From Actibacterium ureilyticum (lineage in GTDB: Bacteria > Pseudomonadota > Alphaproteobacteria > Rhodobacterales > Rhodobacteraceae): a stretch of 64,000 bases of DNA. Both the position numbers and the translations under genes were made by a program. Location: contig NZ_NSBT01000037.1 in NCBI RefSeq assembly GCF_002285435.1, positions 434,001 to 498,000 on the forward strand, read 5' to 3'. The notes under the pieces are model-generated. The model saw only the letters and a program-made list of their open reading frames with translations, did no database searches and was not told the origin of the DNA. Below, one piece after another: positions 42,692-52,507 of the stretch. The number at the start of each line of letters is the position of its first letter. Within the stretch, counting starts at the first letter, position 1.

Positions 42692-44566
42692 ATGAAACAA
42701 TCCGACAATCCGGCAGATCCGTTCAAGAAGGCATTGGCCGAGGCCACCAAGGTCATGGCCGACGATCCGGAGCTGAGCGTCAACTATTCCGTCGATCCGC
42801 CGGGCATGAATGACGACACCGTCCGCCTGCCGCAGGTCAGCCGCCGGATGACCCGGGACGAGGTGCTGCTGGCGCGCGGCACGGCGGATGCCTTTGCCCT
42901 GCGGCGCCGGTTTCACGATGCCAAGCTGCACCAGCGCTATGCCCCTGCGGGCGACATGGCGCGGGACCTGTACGAGGCGATGGAATCGGCCCGGTGCGAG
43001 GCCGTGGGCGCCCGCCACATGCCCGGCACCGCAGGCAATATCGACACGATGATCGCCGCCGATGCCGAACGGCGCGGCTTTGCCCAGATCACCGCTGCCT
43101 CGGACGCGCCCTTGGCGACGGCTGCGGGGTATCTGATCCGGCATCTGGCCACGGGCCGCGACCTGCCCGGGGGCGCGCAGAACGTGATGGAGCTGTGGCG
43201 CGGGTTCATCGAGGAACAGGCCGGCGGCACGCTGGAGGGGCTGGAAGACACGCTGAACGATCAGGCGGCCTTTGCCAGGTTCGCTCGCCAGGTGATCGAC
43301 GATCTGGGCTATGGCGACCAGCTGGGCGAGGATCCCGACAGCGAGGAAGACGACAGCACCGAGGAAAGCCAGGAAGAGCAGGACGACGATCAGCCCGACA
43401 GCACCGGCAGCGATGACGAGGACAGCTCGGACGATGCCGATGCCAGCCCCGAGCAGGACCAGGAGCAATCCCAGGACATGGCCGAGGCGCAGGTCAGCAT
43501 GGATGATCTGGCCGATCAGGAAATGTCCGAGGAAACCGAGCTGCCCGAGGGCGACGCGCCGCTGGAGCCGCCCCCGCCCCCGCCGCATTCCGATGCCGAT
43601 CCGAATTACGTGGTTTTCGCGACCGAGTTCGACGAAGAGGTCCGGGCCGAGGATCTGGCCGAACCGGCGGAGCTGGAGCGGCTGCGGGCCTATCTCGATC
43701 AGCAGCTCGAGCCGCTGAAGGGCGCGGTAAGCCGTCTGGCCAACAAGCTGCAGCGCCGGTTGCAGGCACAGCAGAACCGCAGCTGGGAATTCGACCTTGA
43801 GGAAGGCATCTTGGATGCGGGCCGTCTGGCGCGGGTCGTGGCCAACCCCACCACGCCCCTGAGCTTCAAGGTCGAGAAGGATACCGAGTTTCGCGACACG
43901 GTGGTGACGCTGTTGCTGGACAATTCCGGCTCGATGCGCGGGCGGCCGATTTCGATCGCGGCGATCTGCGCCGATGTTCTGGCCCGCACGCTGGAGCGCT
44001 GCAGCGTCAAGGTCGAAATCCTGGGCTTTACCACCCGCGCCTGGAAGGGCGGGCAGAGCCGCGAGAAATGGCTGGCCGAGGGGCGCGCGCAGCAGCCCGG
44101 GCGCCTGAACGACCTGCGCCATATCATCTATAAGCCCGCCGATGCGCCGATGCGGCGGACGCGCAGCAATCTGGGCCTGATGATGAAAGAGGGGCTTTTG
44201 AAGGAAAACATCGATGGCGAGGCTCTGGAATGGGCGCATCGCCGCATGGTCGGCCGCCCCGAGGCGCGCAAGATCCTGATGGTGATTTCCGATGGTGCGC
44301 CGGTGGATGACAGCACCCTGTCGGTGAATCCCGCGAATTACCTGGAAAAGCACCTGCGCGACGTAATCGCCATGGTCGAGAAGAAGAAGGCGGTCGAGCT
44401 GATCGCCATCGGTATCGGCCATGACGTGACCCGCTATTACGACCGGGCGGTGACGATCACGGATGTGGAGCAGCTGGCGGGCGCGATGACCGAACAACTG
44501 GCCAGCCTGTTCGACAGCGATCCGCGCGCACGGGCGCGGGTGATGGGGATCAAGAAGGCCTCGTGA
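42692..44566 (+). CDS. cobT: Aerobic cobaltochelatase subunit CobT
   Basis: A 624-residue subunit of the aerobic cobaltochelatase that forms a ring complex with CobS. The N-terminal helical region (about 1-210) is followed by a very acidic stretch (about 210-300, rich in Asp, Glu and Ser) and a C-terminal von Willebrand A domain with the metal-binding MIDAS DNSGSM at Asp410 and the conserved [12 protein letters not shown]. Length is usual. The gene is separated from cobS by the racemase-like gene and the two small secreted paralogs. Confidence 0.97.
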   Translation: MKQSDNPADPFKKALAEATKVMADDPELSVNYSVDPPGMNDDTVRLPQVSRRMTRDEVLLARGTADAFALRRRFHDAKLHQRYAPAGDMARDLYEAMESARCEAVGARHMPGTAGNIDTMIAADAERRGFAQITAASDAPLATAAGYLIRHLATGRDLPGGAQNVMELWRGFIEEQAGGTLEGLEDTLNDQAAFARFARQVIDDLGYGDQLGEDPDSEEDDSTEESQEEQDDDQPDSTGSDDEDSSDDADASPEQDQEQSQDMAEAQVSMDDLADQEMSEETELPEGDAPLEPPPPPPHSDADPNYVVFATEFDEEVRAEDLAEPAELERLRAYLDQQLEPLKGAVSRLANKLQRRLQAQQNRSWEFDLEEGILDAGRLARVVANPTTPLSFKVEKDTEFRDTVVTLLLDNSGSMRGRPISIAAICADVLARTLERCSVKVEILGFTTRAWKGGQSREKWLAEGRAQQPGRLNDLRHIIYKPADAPMRRTRSNLGLMMKEGLLKENIDGEALEWAHRRMVGRPEARKILMVISDGAPVDDSTLSVNPANYLEKHLRDVIAMVEKKKAVELIAIGIGHDVTRYYDRAVTITDVEQLAGAMTEQLASLFDSDPRARARVMGIKKAS

Positions 44567-44595
44567 TCCATGCGCCTTCGGGCGACGTTTGCGCA

Positions 44596-44640
44596 TGGAC
44601 TTTCTTGCCTTCGGCGAGGATATTTTCGCCAAGAAGAATG
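44596..44640. repeat. Partial copy of the dispersed intergenic element (fragment)
   Basis: The stretch tttcttgccttcggcgagga followed by tattttcgccaagaagaatg, between cobT and the aminopeptidase, resembles the central module of the element at 39095-39130 and 62840-62890 (tttcttgc, c-t-ccgg, g-atattt, a-aatga). It provides the sequence just before the ggagg ribosome site of the next gene. Confidence 0.4.
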
Positions 44641-44651
44641 GAGGCCCGCCC

Positions 44652-46478
44652 ATGTTCCAGACATTCGACAGCCCGACCTCGCCCACGACCGGGGCGCCGC
44701 GCGTTGCGGAGTTGCGCGCGCAGATGGCAGCGGCGGGGCTGGATGGGTTCCTGGTGCCGCGTGCGGACATGTTCCAGGGCGAATATGTGGCCGATTGCGA
44801 TGCGCGGCTGGCCTGGCTGACGGGGTTTACCGGCTCGGCCGGGTTTGCTGCCGTGTTGGCGGGGCGCGCGGGTGTGTTCATCGATGGCCGCTATCGCGTG
44901 CAGGTCAAGGCGCAGGTCGATCTGCAGGAGTTCACGCCGGTCGACTGGCCCGAGACCAAGCTGGCCGATTGGCTGAAAGAGGCGCTGCCCGATGGCGGTG
45001 TGGTGGGGTTCGATCCCTGGCTGCATACGGTACGCGAGGTCGAGGCGCTGGAACAGGCGCTGGCGGGCAGCGGGATCACCTTGCAGCGCAGCGCCAACCT
45101 GGTCGATGCGATCTGGGCGGACCGGCCCGCGCGCCCGCGCAACCCGGTGCGGGTTCAGCCCGACGATCTGGCCGGGGAAGCGCATGCCGCGAAACGCCGC
45201 CGGCTGGCCGCCGGGCTGGCGGCGGCGGGCCGCCGGAGGGCGATCCTGACCCAGCCGGATTCGATCTGTTGGCTGCTGAACATCCGTGGCGCCGATATCC
45301 CGCGCAACCCGGTTGTACAGGCGATGGCGGTTCTGGACTGGACCGATCAGGTGCAGCTTTTCACCGATGCGCCGCTGGAGGACGATCTGCGGGCGCATCT
45401 GGGCCCCGAGGTGTCGACCCATCCGCTGGACCGGCTGCTGGATCACCTGTCCGAGGCCGAGCAGCGTACGTTCCAGATCGACCCGGCCACCTGTCCGGTG
45501 GCGATTCTGGACCATCTGGCGGCGCTGGGATCGGATGACGGCAAGGGCATCGGTGTCACCCGGGGTGACGATCCCTGCGCGTTGCCCAAAGCCTGCAAGA
45601 ACGCGGTCGAGATCGCGGGGGCCCGCGCGGCGCATCTGCGTGACGGGGCGGCGATGTGCGAATTCCTGGCCTGGCTGGACCTGACGGCACCGGGTGGCGA
45701 TCTGACCGAGATCGACGTGGTGACCGAGCTGGAGGTCTGTCGCCGCGCCACCAATGCGTTGCAGGAGATCAGCTTCGACACCATCGCGGGCGCCGGTCCC
45801 AATGGCGCCATCGTGCATTACCGGGTGACGCAGGACACCAACCGCCGCGTGACCCCCGGCACGCTGCTGCTGGTGGACAGCGGCGGGCAGTATCTGGACG
45901 GCACCACCGACATTACCCGCACCATCGCCGTCGGCGCCCCCCCGCCCGAGGCGGCCGAGTGTTTCACCCGCGTGCTGAAGGGAATGATCAAGATCTCGAT
46001 GGCGCGGTTCCCCAAGGGGATCGCGGGGCGCGATCTGGATGCGCTGGCGCGCTATAACCTGTGGCTGGCGGGGCAGGATTACGATCATGGCACGGGCCAC
46101 GGCGTGGGGTCCTATCTGTCGGTGCATGAGGGGCCGCAGCGCCTTTCGCGGGTGTCGGATGTGCCGCTGCAACCGGGCATGATCCTGTCGAACGAGCCGG
46201 GCTATTACCGCGAAGGGGCCTTTGGCATCCGGATCGAGAACCTGATCGTGGTCGAACCGGCGCCGGATCTGCCGGGGGGCGACACGGGCCGCGCGATGCT
46301 GCAATTCGAAACGCTGACCTTTGTGCCCATCGACCAGCGGCTGATCCTGCCAGAGCTGCTGAATGTCGACGAACTGGCCTGGCTGAACGCCTATCACGCC
46401 GAGGTGGCCGAGAAGATCGGGCCGCGCCTGTCGGCGGGGGCGCGCGACTGGCTGCGGGCGGCGACCGCGCCCTTGTGA
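44652..46478 (+). CDS. Xaa-Pro aminopeptidase P family protein (M24)
   Basis: A 608-residue M24 metallopeptidase of the long, three-domain type (two creatinase-like N-terminal domains and a pita-bread catalytic domain). Metal ligands are visible as two Asp in DSGGQYLDGTTDITRT, His in HGTGHGVGSYLSVHEG, Glu in LSNEPGYYREG and Glu in RIENLIVV. It removes an N-terminal residue preceding proline. The ATG at 44652 follows ggagg at the right distance; upstream in-frame ATG at 44595 would translate the repeat fragment. Confidence 0.95.
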   Translation: MFQTFDSPTSPTTGAPRVAELRAQMAAAGLDGFLVPRADMFQGEYVADCDARLAWLTGFTGSAGFAAVLAGRAGVFIDGRYRVQVKAQVDLQEFTPVDWPETKLADWLKEALPDGGVVGFDPWLHTVREVEALEQALAGSGITLQRSANLVDAIWADRPARPRNPVRVQPDDLAGEAHAAKRRRLAAGLAAAGRRRAILTQPDSICWLLNIRGADIPRNPVVQAMAVLDWTDQVQLFTDAPLEDDLRAHLGPEVSTHPLDRLLDHLSEAEQRTFQIDPATCPVAILDHLAALGSDDGKGIGVTRGDDPCALPKACKNAVEIAGARAAHLRDGAAMCEFLAWLDLTAPGGDLTEIDVVTELEVCRRATNALQEISFDTIAGAGPNGAIVHYRVTQDTNRRVTPGTLLLVDSGGQYLDGTTDITRTIAVGAPPPEAAECFTRVLKGMIKISMARFPKGIAGRDLDALARYNLWLAGQDYDHGTGHGVGSYLSVHEGPQRLSRVSDVPLQPGMILSNEPGYYREGAFGIRIENLIVVEPAPDLPGGDTGRAMLQFETLTFVPIDQRLILPELLNVDELAWLNAYHAEVAEKIGPRLSAGARDWLRAATAPL

Positions 46479-46562
46479 CCCTTGGGCGCAGGGGACGAAC
46501 CGACATGGTAATGTCACATCAGGAACGCTAGTATCCGCCGGCAACGGAAGGGGAGACGACAA

Positions 46563-46907
46563 ATGACAGGCAACATCACCATGCGCAAGGCGGACGGTGT
46601 CTGGGTTGTGCGCGCCGGTGGCGCGGTTCTGGGCGAAAGCCGGGACGCGATCGAATTGAGCGAAGGCGACCTGCCGCCGGTGATCTATTTCCCCCGTGAC
46701 GACATCGCGATGGCGTTTCTGGATGAAAGCGCCACCCGCACCACATGCCCGCACAAGGGCGAGGCCTCGTATTTCTCGATCCAGACCAAGAGCGAGACGC
46801 TGAACGACGCGGCGTGGTCCTATGAGGATCCGATCGCGGGGGCCGAGCGGATCAAGGGGCATCTGGCCTTTTACACCAGCGGCAAGGTGGCGGTCGAACA
46901 GCTGTAA
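46563..46907 (+). CDS. DUF427 family protein
   Basis: A 114-residue protein of the DUF427 family, a small beta-rich fold: [51 protein letters not shown] and [20 protein letters not shown] with [13 protein letters not shown] at the end. The conserved CPHKG motif is present. Found widely and of unknown biochemical role. A good ggggaga ribosome site precedes it. It ends ten bases from the convergent ClC gene. Confidence 0.93.
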   Translation: MTGNITMRKADGVWVVRAGGAVLGESRDAIELSEGDLPPVIYFPRDDIAMAFLDESATRTTCPHKGEASYFSIQTKSETLNDAAWSYEDPIAGAERIKGHLAFYTSGKVAVEQL

Positions 46908-46917
46908 CCAACGGGGA

Positions 46918-48654
46918 TCAGGAATGTTCCTCGGCCGCGGTTTCGGCCAGCGCGCGTGAAAACGCGCGCAGCGCATCCACATGGAACAGCGCGCCCACCA
47001 GAACCGGATCGCCGCCCTCGGCGGTCCGGCTGATCACCGGAATGAACCGGTGGCCCCATTCGTCGAATGTCGGCATCACATCTTCCAGCGTGGCGGACTG
47101 GCGCACCATGATGCCCTGATCCATCATCGACCGACAGGCCTCTTCCGAGGCCGCGCGGGGATGTTGCAGGTTGCGCATCAGCCCACCGGCCGAATATTGC
47201 GCCAGCAGGTAAACCTGTGGCCCCTTGGCCATGTGGATGCCGCGCTTTTCCAGCTGTGTCAGGAAGAACGAGCGGTCGACCAGCCGGCTGGCAATCGCGG
47301 TCGACAGCGACACCGCCACCATCACCGCCAGCCCGGTCTGCCAGTCGCCGGTCAGTTCGAAAACGATCAGCGTGGTCGAGATCGGCGCGCCCAGCACGGC
47401 GGCGGCCACCGCCCCCATTCCCGCCAGCGCATAGATGGTTTCCGACCCAGACACATGCGGGAAGATCGCGGTGGCCACGATGCCAAAGGCCAGCCCCAGC
47501 AGCGCCCCCATCATCAACGAGGGCGAGAAGATGCCGCCGCCCATGCGGCCCGCCATGGTGATCGCCACCGCCACGGCCTTGAGCACCGCGAAGACCACCA
47601 GCTCGTGCAGCCCCAGCGCCCCGGTCAGCGCCGCAGATGTGGTTTCATAACCCACGCCGATGATGTGCGGAAACCCGATGGCCAGCGCGCCCAGCATCAG
47701 CCCCGAGATGCCCGGGCGCAGCCAGCGGGGCATGCCGGTCGCGGCCTCGACCCGGTTGCCGACCCCTTCGGCCAGGAAAACCGCGCGCATCAGGGCAACC
47801 GCGACAAAGCCCGACAGTATGCCCAGCAACAGAAAGGCCGGCAATTCGACATAGAAGACCAGCGAGCCCTCGGCCGGCAGGGTGAATTCCGTTACATTGC
47901 CGAACTCCAGCCGGTTGATCACCGTGCCCGCCACGCTGGCGATCACGATGGGGGCAAAGGCATGGACGGCAAAGTGGCGCAGCACGACTTCCAGCGCGAA
48001 GAGCGCCCCGGCAATCGGCGCGTTGAACGAGGCCGAAACCGCCGCCGCCACCGCGCAACCCAACAGGTCGCGCCCGGTCAGCCCGTCGGCATGGATGCGG
48101 TCCGACACCCAGGTCGACACCACGGCGGCCAGGTGCACCACCGGCCCCTCGCGCCCGGTCGAGCCGCCGGAGGACAGCGTGATCAGCGAAGCCAGCGCCG
48201 AGGCCAGCCCGGCCTTGGTTTCCACCCGCCCGTTGTTCAGCGCCGATCCCTCGATCACATCGGCCACCGACCGCACCCGGGCGTCCGGCGTGAACCGGTG
48301 CAGGATCTGCCCCACCACCAGCCCGCCGATCACCGGCGTGATCAGCACCAGATACCAGGGCAGCGTTTCGGCGAAACTGTGCAACAGGCGCGGGTCGGCC
48401 ACGCCATAGATCGTGCTTTCCAGCGCCTCGATCGCCTTGCGGAACCCCAGCGCGACAAAGCCCGCGACAACCCCGATCAACAGGGCGATGAACCAGAATT
48501 GCAGCTGTGACGGACCGGCCTCTTTCAACAGGGCCCAGTTGTCAGCGATCCGCGTGCGGGCGTCGTTCATCCCGTTGCGCATCAGATCTGAAAACTGCTG
48601 GTTCACGCCGGTTTCGTTCCCTGCATCCGGGGTGCCACGATCCCGGGAACGCAC
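46918..48654 (-). CDS. ClC-family chloride channel/antiporter with CBS region
   Basis: A 578-residue ClC protein. The selectivity motif SSGGSTGREGPVVHL contains the gating Glu169, as in H+/Cl- exchangers of the ClcA type. Roughly ten to eleven membrane segments span residues 50-450 (AGMGAVAAAVLGAPISTTLI is another conserved segment). A cytoplasmic CBS region (about 490-570) follows and may bind nucleotides. I use the GTG at 48654 because aaggga lies seven bases before it; ATGs at 48582 and 48570 are alternatives without a ribosome site. Confidence 0.94.
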   Translation of the reverse strand: MRSRDRGTPDAGNETGVNQQFSDLMRNGMNDARTRIADNWALLKEAGPSQLQFWFIALLIGVVAGFVALGFRKAIEALESTIYGVADPRLLHSFAETLPWYLVLITPVIGGLVVGQILHRFTPDARVRSVADVIEGSALNNGRVETKAGLASALASLITLSSGGSTGREGPVVHLAAVVSTWVSDRIHADGLTGRDLLGCAVAAAVSASFNAPIAGALFALEVVLRHFAVHAFAPIVIASVAGTVINRLEFGNVTEFTLPAEGSLVFYVELPAFLLLGILSGFVAVALMRAVFLAEGVGNRVEAATGMPRWLRPGISGLMLGALAIGFPHIIGVGYETTSAALTGALGLHELVVFAVLKAVAVAITMAGRMGGGIFSPSLMMGALLGLAFGIVATAIFPHVSGSETIYALAGMGAVAAAVLGAPISTTLIVFELTGDWQTGLAVMVAVSLSTAIASRLVDRSFFLTQLEKRGIHMAKGPQVYLLAQYSAGGLMRNLQHPRAASEEACRSMMDQGIMVRQSATLEDVMPTFDEWGHRFIPVISRTAEGGDPVLVGALFHVDALRAFSRALAETAAEEHS

Positions 48655-48719
48655 CCCAATTTCCCTTATATCTTTTGTTCTTAGGGCAATTCGCCCAACG
48701 CTCCAACCCCTGTGGCGGC

Positions 48720-50369
48720 TTAACCCGCCAAGAGCGCGCGCGCGGCCTCGCGGGCGGCGTCGGTGACCGTGTCGCCCGCCAGCATGCGCGCAATTTCATC
48801 GATCCGCGCATCGGCGTCCAGCGCGGTGACCTGCGACAGGGTCACACCGCCCTTGACCCGTTTGGCCACGCGCCAGTGATGCGCGCCGCGTGCTGCGACC
48901 TGTGGCGCGTGGGTCACCACCAGCACCTGCGCGCCATCGGCCAGGGCGGCCAGGCGGCGGCCCACCGCATCGGCGGTCGCGCCCCCCACCCCGCGGTCTA
49001 TCTCGTCGAAGATCATCGTCAGCCCGGTATCGCCGCCGGTCAAACAGACCTTGAGCGCCAGCAGGAACCGGCTGAGCTCCCCGCCCGAGGCGATCTTGTT
49101 CAGCGGTCCCGCCGGGGCGCCGGGATTGGTGGCCACGGTGAAGGTGACGGCATCCTGCCCCTCGGGGCCCGGCTCGGCCTCGGTGATCCGGGTGGTAAAG
49201 ACCGCGCGTTCCATCTTCAGCGGGGCCAGTTCGCCGGCCATGGACTTGTCCAGCTTGCGGGCGGATTTGCGCCGCGCCTCGGTCAGGGCGTCGGCCGCCG
49301 TGGCATAGGCCGCTTCGGCCCCCGACAGCGCCTTTTGCAGCCCCGCAATATCACCCGCCCCGGCATCCAGCGCCGCCAGCTTGTCGCGCAGCCCATCGGC
49401 AAACCCGCCCAGATCGTCGGGCAGAACCCCGTGTTTGCGCGACAGGCCGCGAATGGCGAAAAGCCGTTCCTCGACCAGTTCCAGCTCGGCGGGATCGAAG
49501 CTCAGCGCGTCCAGGAACCGTTCGACGCCCTGCTGCGCCTCGCCCAGTTCGGCCAGGGTGCGGCCCAGGGCCTCTATCGGGGCTTCCAGCGCGCCATCCG
49601 CGCTTTCGGCAGCGTCCTCCAGCCAGCGCTGCGCGTCGCCGATCATCCCCTCGGCCCCATCCGACCCCAGCGCGGCAAAGGCACGGGTGATATCCTCGCG
49701 GATGCGGTCGGCGCCCTGCATCATGCGGCGCTTTGTGTCCAGCTCGGCCTCTTCGCCCGGCTGCGGGTCCAGCTTGTCCAGCTCGCCCACCGCATGGCGC
49801 AGGAATTCCTCTTCGTCGCGTATCTCGGCCAGGCGCGCCTCGGCCCCCGCCAGTGCCGCACGCGCATCGGCCACCGCGCGCCAGGCGGTGCGGGTCGCGG
49901 TGACCTTGGCGGCAAGCCCGCCGAAATCGTCCAGCAACAACCGGTGGCCGCGCGGGTTCAAAAGACCGCGATCATCCTGCTGGCCCTGCAATTCCACCAG
50001 CGTGTCGGACAGGGCGCGCAGCACCTCGCCGCTGACCCGGCGGTCGTTGACCCAGGCCGTCTTGCGCCCGTCGGCGGTGTTCACCCGGCGCAGGATCAGC
50101 TCGTCCTCGACCGGCAGCCCGGCCTCGTCCAGAACAGCGCGGGCCGGGTGGCCTTGGGGCAGGTCGAACACCGCCTGAACCTCGCCCTGTTCGGCGCCCG
50201 CGCGCACCAGTTCGGCGCGGCCCCGCCAGCCCAGCACGAACCCCAGCGAGTCCAACAGAATGGATTTGCCCGCCCCGGTTTCCCCGGTCAGCACGTTCAG
50301 ACCCGGCTGGAAGTCCAAAACCAGCCGGTCGATGATCAGCATGTCCCGAATATCCAGCGCGCGCAGCAT
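48720..50369 (-). CDS. recN: DNA repair protein RecN
   Basis: A 549-residue SMC-like ATPase. Walker A is GETGAGKSILLDSLGFVLG near residue 30; a long coiled-coil middle (about 150-380) is split by a hinge-like region; the C-terminal signature SGGELSRFLLALKVCL and Walker B TMIFDEIDRGVGGATAD are present. RecN helps double-strand break repair. The stop codon lies in a small hairpin (tggcgg/ccgcca). It is last in the murB-to-recN row and about 30 bases after bamD; in many Rhodobacterales recN follows bamD. Confidence 0.97.
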   Translation of the reverse strand: MLRALDIRDMLIIDRLVLDFQPGLNVLTGETGAGKSILLDSLGFVLGWRGRAELVRAGAEQGEVQAVFDLPQGHPARAVLDEAGLPVEDELILRRVNTADGRKTAWVNDRRVSGEVLRALSDTLVELQGQQDDRGLLNPRGHRLLLDDFGGLAAKVTATRTAWRAVADARAALAGAEARLAEIRDEEEFLRHAVGELDKLDPQPGEEAELDTKRRMMQGADRIREDITRAFAALGSDGAEGMIGDAQRWLEDAAESADGALEAPIEALGRTLAELGEAQQGVERFLDALSFDPAELELVEERLFAIRGLSRKHGVLPDDLGGFADGLRDKLAALDAGAGDIAGLQKALSGAEAAYATAADALTEARRKSARKLDKSMAGELAPLKMERAVFTTRITEAEPGPEGQDAVTFTVATNPGAPAGPLNKIASGGELSRFLLALKVCLTGGDTGLTMIFDEIDRGVGGATADAVGRRLAALADGAQVLVVTHAPQVAARGAHHWRVAKRVKGGVTLSQVTALDADARIDEIARMLAGDTVTDAAREAARALLAG

Positions 50370-50401
50370 GGACCGCCCCCGGTTCTACCCCGCGGCCCGC
50401 A

Positions 50402-51247
50402 TCACAGCCATTCGCCCTTGACCATCTGGCGATAGACCGTCCGCAGCCAGCTTGTGCCCTTGGCCTCGGGCGCCAGCCCCTGCCCGGTCAGCAGTTCGAA
50501 GGCATCCTGATACCAATCGGTCGACTGGAAATTGTGCCCCAGAATCGCCCCGGCGGTCTGTGCCTCGTCGGTCAGGCCCAGCGACAGGTACCCCTCGATC
50601 AGACGATACAGCGCCTCGGCGGTGTGGGTCGTGGTCTGGAAATCCTCGACCACCACGCGGAACCGGTTGATCGCCGCCGCGTAATGCCCGCGTTTCAGGT
50701 AATAGCGCCCGATCTCCATCTCTTTCGCGGCCAGGTGGTTGAAGGCCAGGTCGAATTTCAGGATCGAGCTTTGGGTGTATTCGCTGTCGGGATAGCGTTC
50801 GATGACCGTCCGCAGCGCCTGCAACGCCTGGAACGTCAGGCCCTGGTCGCGCCCCACCAGATCGATCTGGTCGTAATAGCTGAGCGCCAGCAGATACTGC
50901 GCATAGGCCGCATCCTCGTCCGCCGGGTAAAAGTCGATATAGCGCTGCGCGCTGGTGCGGCTGTTTTCGTAATCCCGCGCGCGGTGATAGGAATAGGCCT
51001 GCATGATCAGCGCCCGCTTGGCCCATTCCGAATAGGGGTACAGCCGCTCGACCTCGCCAAACAGCTCGGCCGCGTCCTCGGCGTTGCGCTTGCGGCCGCC
51101 TTCCAGCTCGGCCTCGGCCTGGGCATAGATCTCTTCCGGGCCGAAACTTTCCAGCGGACGCTCGCGCGAGCCGCCACCACAGCCGGTCAAGGCCACAACC
51201 AAAAGCGCCGTTCCCAGAAGCTGAGTACGCGAACCGATCTTGCTCAT
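50402..51247 (-). CDS. bamD: Outer membrane assembly lipoprotein BamD
   Basis: A 281-residue lipoprotein: signal peptide with lipobox VALTGC (lipidated Cys23), followed by five TPR-like repeats, including EDAAELFGEVERLYPYSEWA, ARDYENSRTSAQRYIDFYPA and HYAAAINRFRVVVEDFQTTT. It is an essential part of the BAM complex that folds beta-barrel proteins into the outer membrane. It lies between lpxC and recN on the same strand. Confidence 0.96.
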   Translation of the reverse strand: MSKIGSRTQLLGTALLVVALTGCGGGSRERPLESFGPEEIYAQAEAELEGGRKRNAEDAAELFGEVERLYPYSEWAKRALIMQAYSYHRARDYENSRTSAQRYIDFYPADEDAAYAQYLLALSYYDQIDLVGRDQGLTFQALQALRTVIERYPDSEYTQSSILKFDLAFNHLAAKEMEIGRYYLKRGHYAAAINRFRVVVEDFQTTTHTAEALYRLIEGYLSLGLTDEAQTAGAILGHNFQSTDWYQDAFELLTGQGLAPEAKGTSWLRTVYRQMVKGEWL

Positions 51248-51363
51248 AAAGCGCCCTACCCCACGATTTCTTCCGCACGATCATTCGTCATGCCGCACAG
51301 TGCTGCGCTTGTCCTAGCACAGAAAAATCCGGTGCAAAACGCCTTTGAAAGGATTTCCGACGC

Positions 51364-52287
51364 TTACGCCGTCAGGGCCAGATCGGCATGGCGCAGGCCC
51401 GCACCGGGCAGCAAACGCGCCACATCCGCGTCGCAGGTGACGACGCGATAAGCCTCGGGGTTGGCAAAGAGCGCCCGCAGCAGTTTGTTGGTCAGCGCGT
51501 GGCCCGCGCGGTGGCCTTCGTACCGGCCCAGGATCGGCGCACCGGCCAGCGCCAGATCGCCCAGGGCGTCCAGCATCTTGTGGCGCACGGGTTCGTCCGC
51601 GTGGCGCAGCCCGCCACCGGATTCGACCAGATCGCCATCGAAGACAACCGCGTTCTCACCGGGCACACCGCCCAGAGCGAGGCCGTTTGCCTGCATCGTG
51701 TCGACATCGGCGCGACGGCAGAAGGTGCGGCTGTCGCTGAGTTCGCGCACGAAGGCACCGTTGGCCATGTTCAGGGTTTTCTGCTGGCGGCCGATCGCGG
51801 CCTCTTCGAAATCGATCTGGAAATCGATTTCCAGCGTGTCACCGGGGCTGAGCCGGGCCCAGGCCGCGCCTTCGCGCACCTCGACCGGTTTCAGGATGCG
51901 GATCGCCCGCGACGGTGCGTCCAGCATCTGAATGCCCGCGGCCAGAAAGGCGTCGACGAATTGCGCGGAACTGCCGTCCAGGATCGGAACCTCGGGGCCG
52001 TCGATCTCGATCAGCGCGTTCTGCAGGCCACAGCCCGCCAGCGCCGCCATAAGATGTTCGACAGTCGACACCGAAATTCCGGCCTCGTTCACCAGCTTGG
52101 TGCACAGCGGCGAGCGTTCGACACAATCCCACCGGGCGGGGATCAGGACATCGCCATCCGCCAGATCGGTCCGGCGGAACCAGATGCCGTATTCGGCCGA
52201 CGCGGGGTGCACGGTTGCGCAAACACGGGCGCCGGAATGCAATCCGACCCCCTTGAACGAGACTTTGTTTTTCAGCGTTGTCTGCAA
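51364..52287 (-). CDS. lpxC: UDP-3-O-acyl-N-acetylglucosamine deacetylase
   Basis: A 307-residue zinc deacetylase that commits UDP-acyl-GlcNAc to lipid A synthesis in the cytoplasm. It has VEHLMAALAGCGLQNALIEI with a zinc His, SGGGLRHADEPVRHKMLDAL with zinc His and Asp, and the GHRAGHALTNKLL motif with the catalytic His. The start must be the TTG at 52287 (QTTLKNKVSFKGVGLHSG follows): in-frame upstream there is a TAA after nine codons and no ATG or GTG. The ribosome site aggtgg is four bases away. The TTG start fits limited LpxC production. Confidence 0.97.
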   Translation of the reverse strand: MQTTLKNKVSFKGVGLHSGARVCATVHPASAEYGIWFRRTDLADGDVLIPARWDCVERSPLCTKLVNEAGISVSTVEHLMAALAGCGLQNALIEIDGPEVPILDGSSAQFVDAFLAAGIQMLDAPSRAIRILKPVEVREGAAWARLSPGDTLEIDFQIDFEEAAIGRQQKTLNMANGAFVRELSDSRTFCRRADVDTMQANGLALGGVPGENAVVFDGDLVESGGGLRHADEPVRHKMLDALGDLALAGAPILGRYEGHRAGHALTNKLLRALFANPEAYRVVTCDADVARLLPGAGLRHADLALTA

Positions 52288-52453
52288 TCGACCACCTGTT
52301 CGGCAACTTCCGGTTTACCCCGGCAGATCTGACCTAATCGGCGGGCGAAAAGACCTCAACTCAATCTTTGCAACGTCCTGAAACAATGCAACAAACGGGT
52401 CGGCGGGATATCGCCGCCCCATGAAGACACCCACCCTAACCCGCTGTTTCCAA

Positions 52454-52484
52454 ACGCAAAAAAGGCCGGAAAAACCGGCCTTTT
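52454..52484 (-). terminator. Rho-independent terminator of ftsZ
   Basis: Perfect 10-base arms aaaaggccgg (52460-52469) and ccggcctttt (52475-52484) with a five-base loop. On the minus strand the stem ends cctttttt, so it terminates ftsZ 24 bases after its stop; it separates ftsZ from lpxC. Confidence 0.9.
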
Positions 52485-52507
52485 CGCGTATTGCTGCTGT
52501 GCAGAAT

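Noticed and set aside
42665-44881. 738-residue minus-strand open frame opposite cobT
   Set aside because: Shadow frame; cobT on the plus strand has the MIDAS motif and normal length.
44550-46982. 810-residue minus-strand open frame opposite the M24 peptidase
   Set aside because: Arg/Gln/His-rich mirror frame without domain features.
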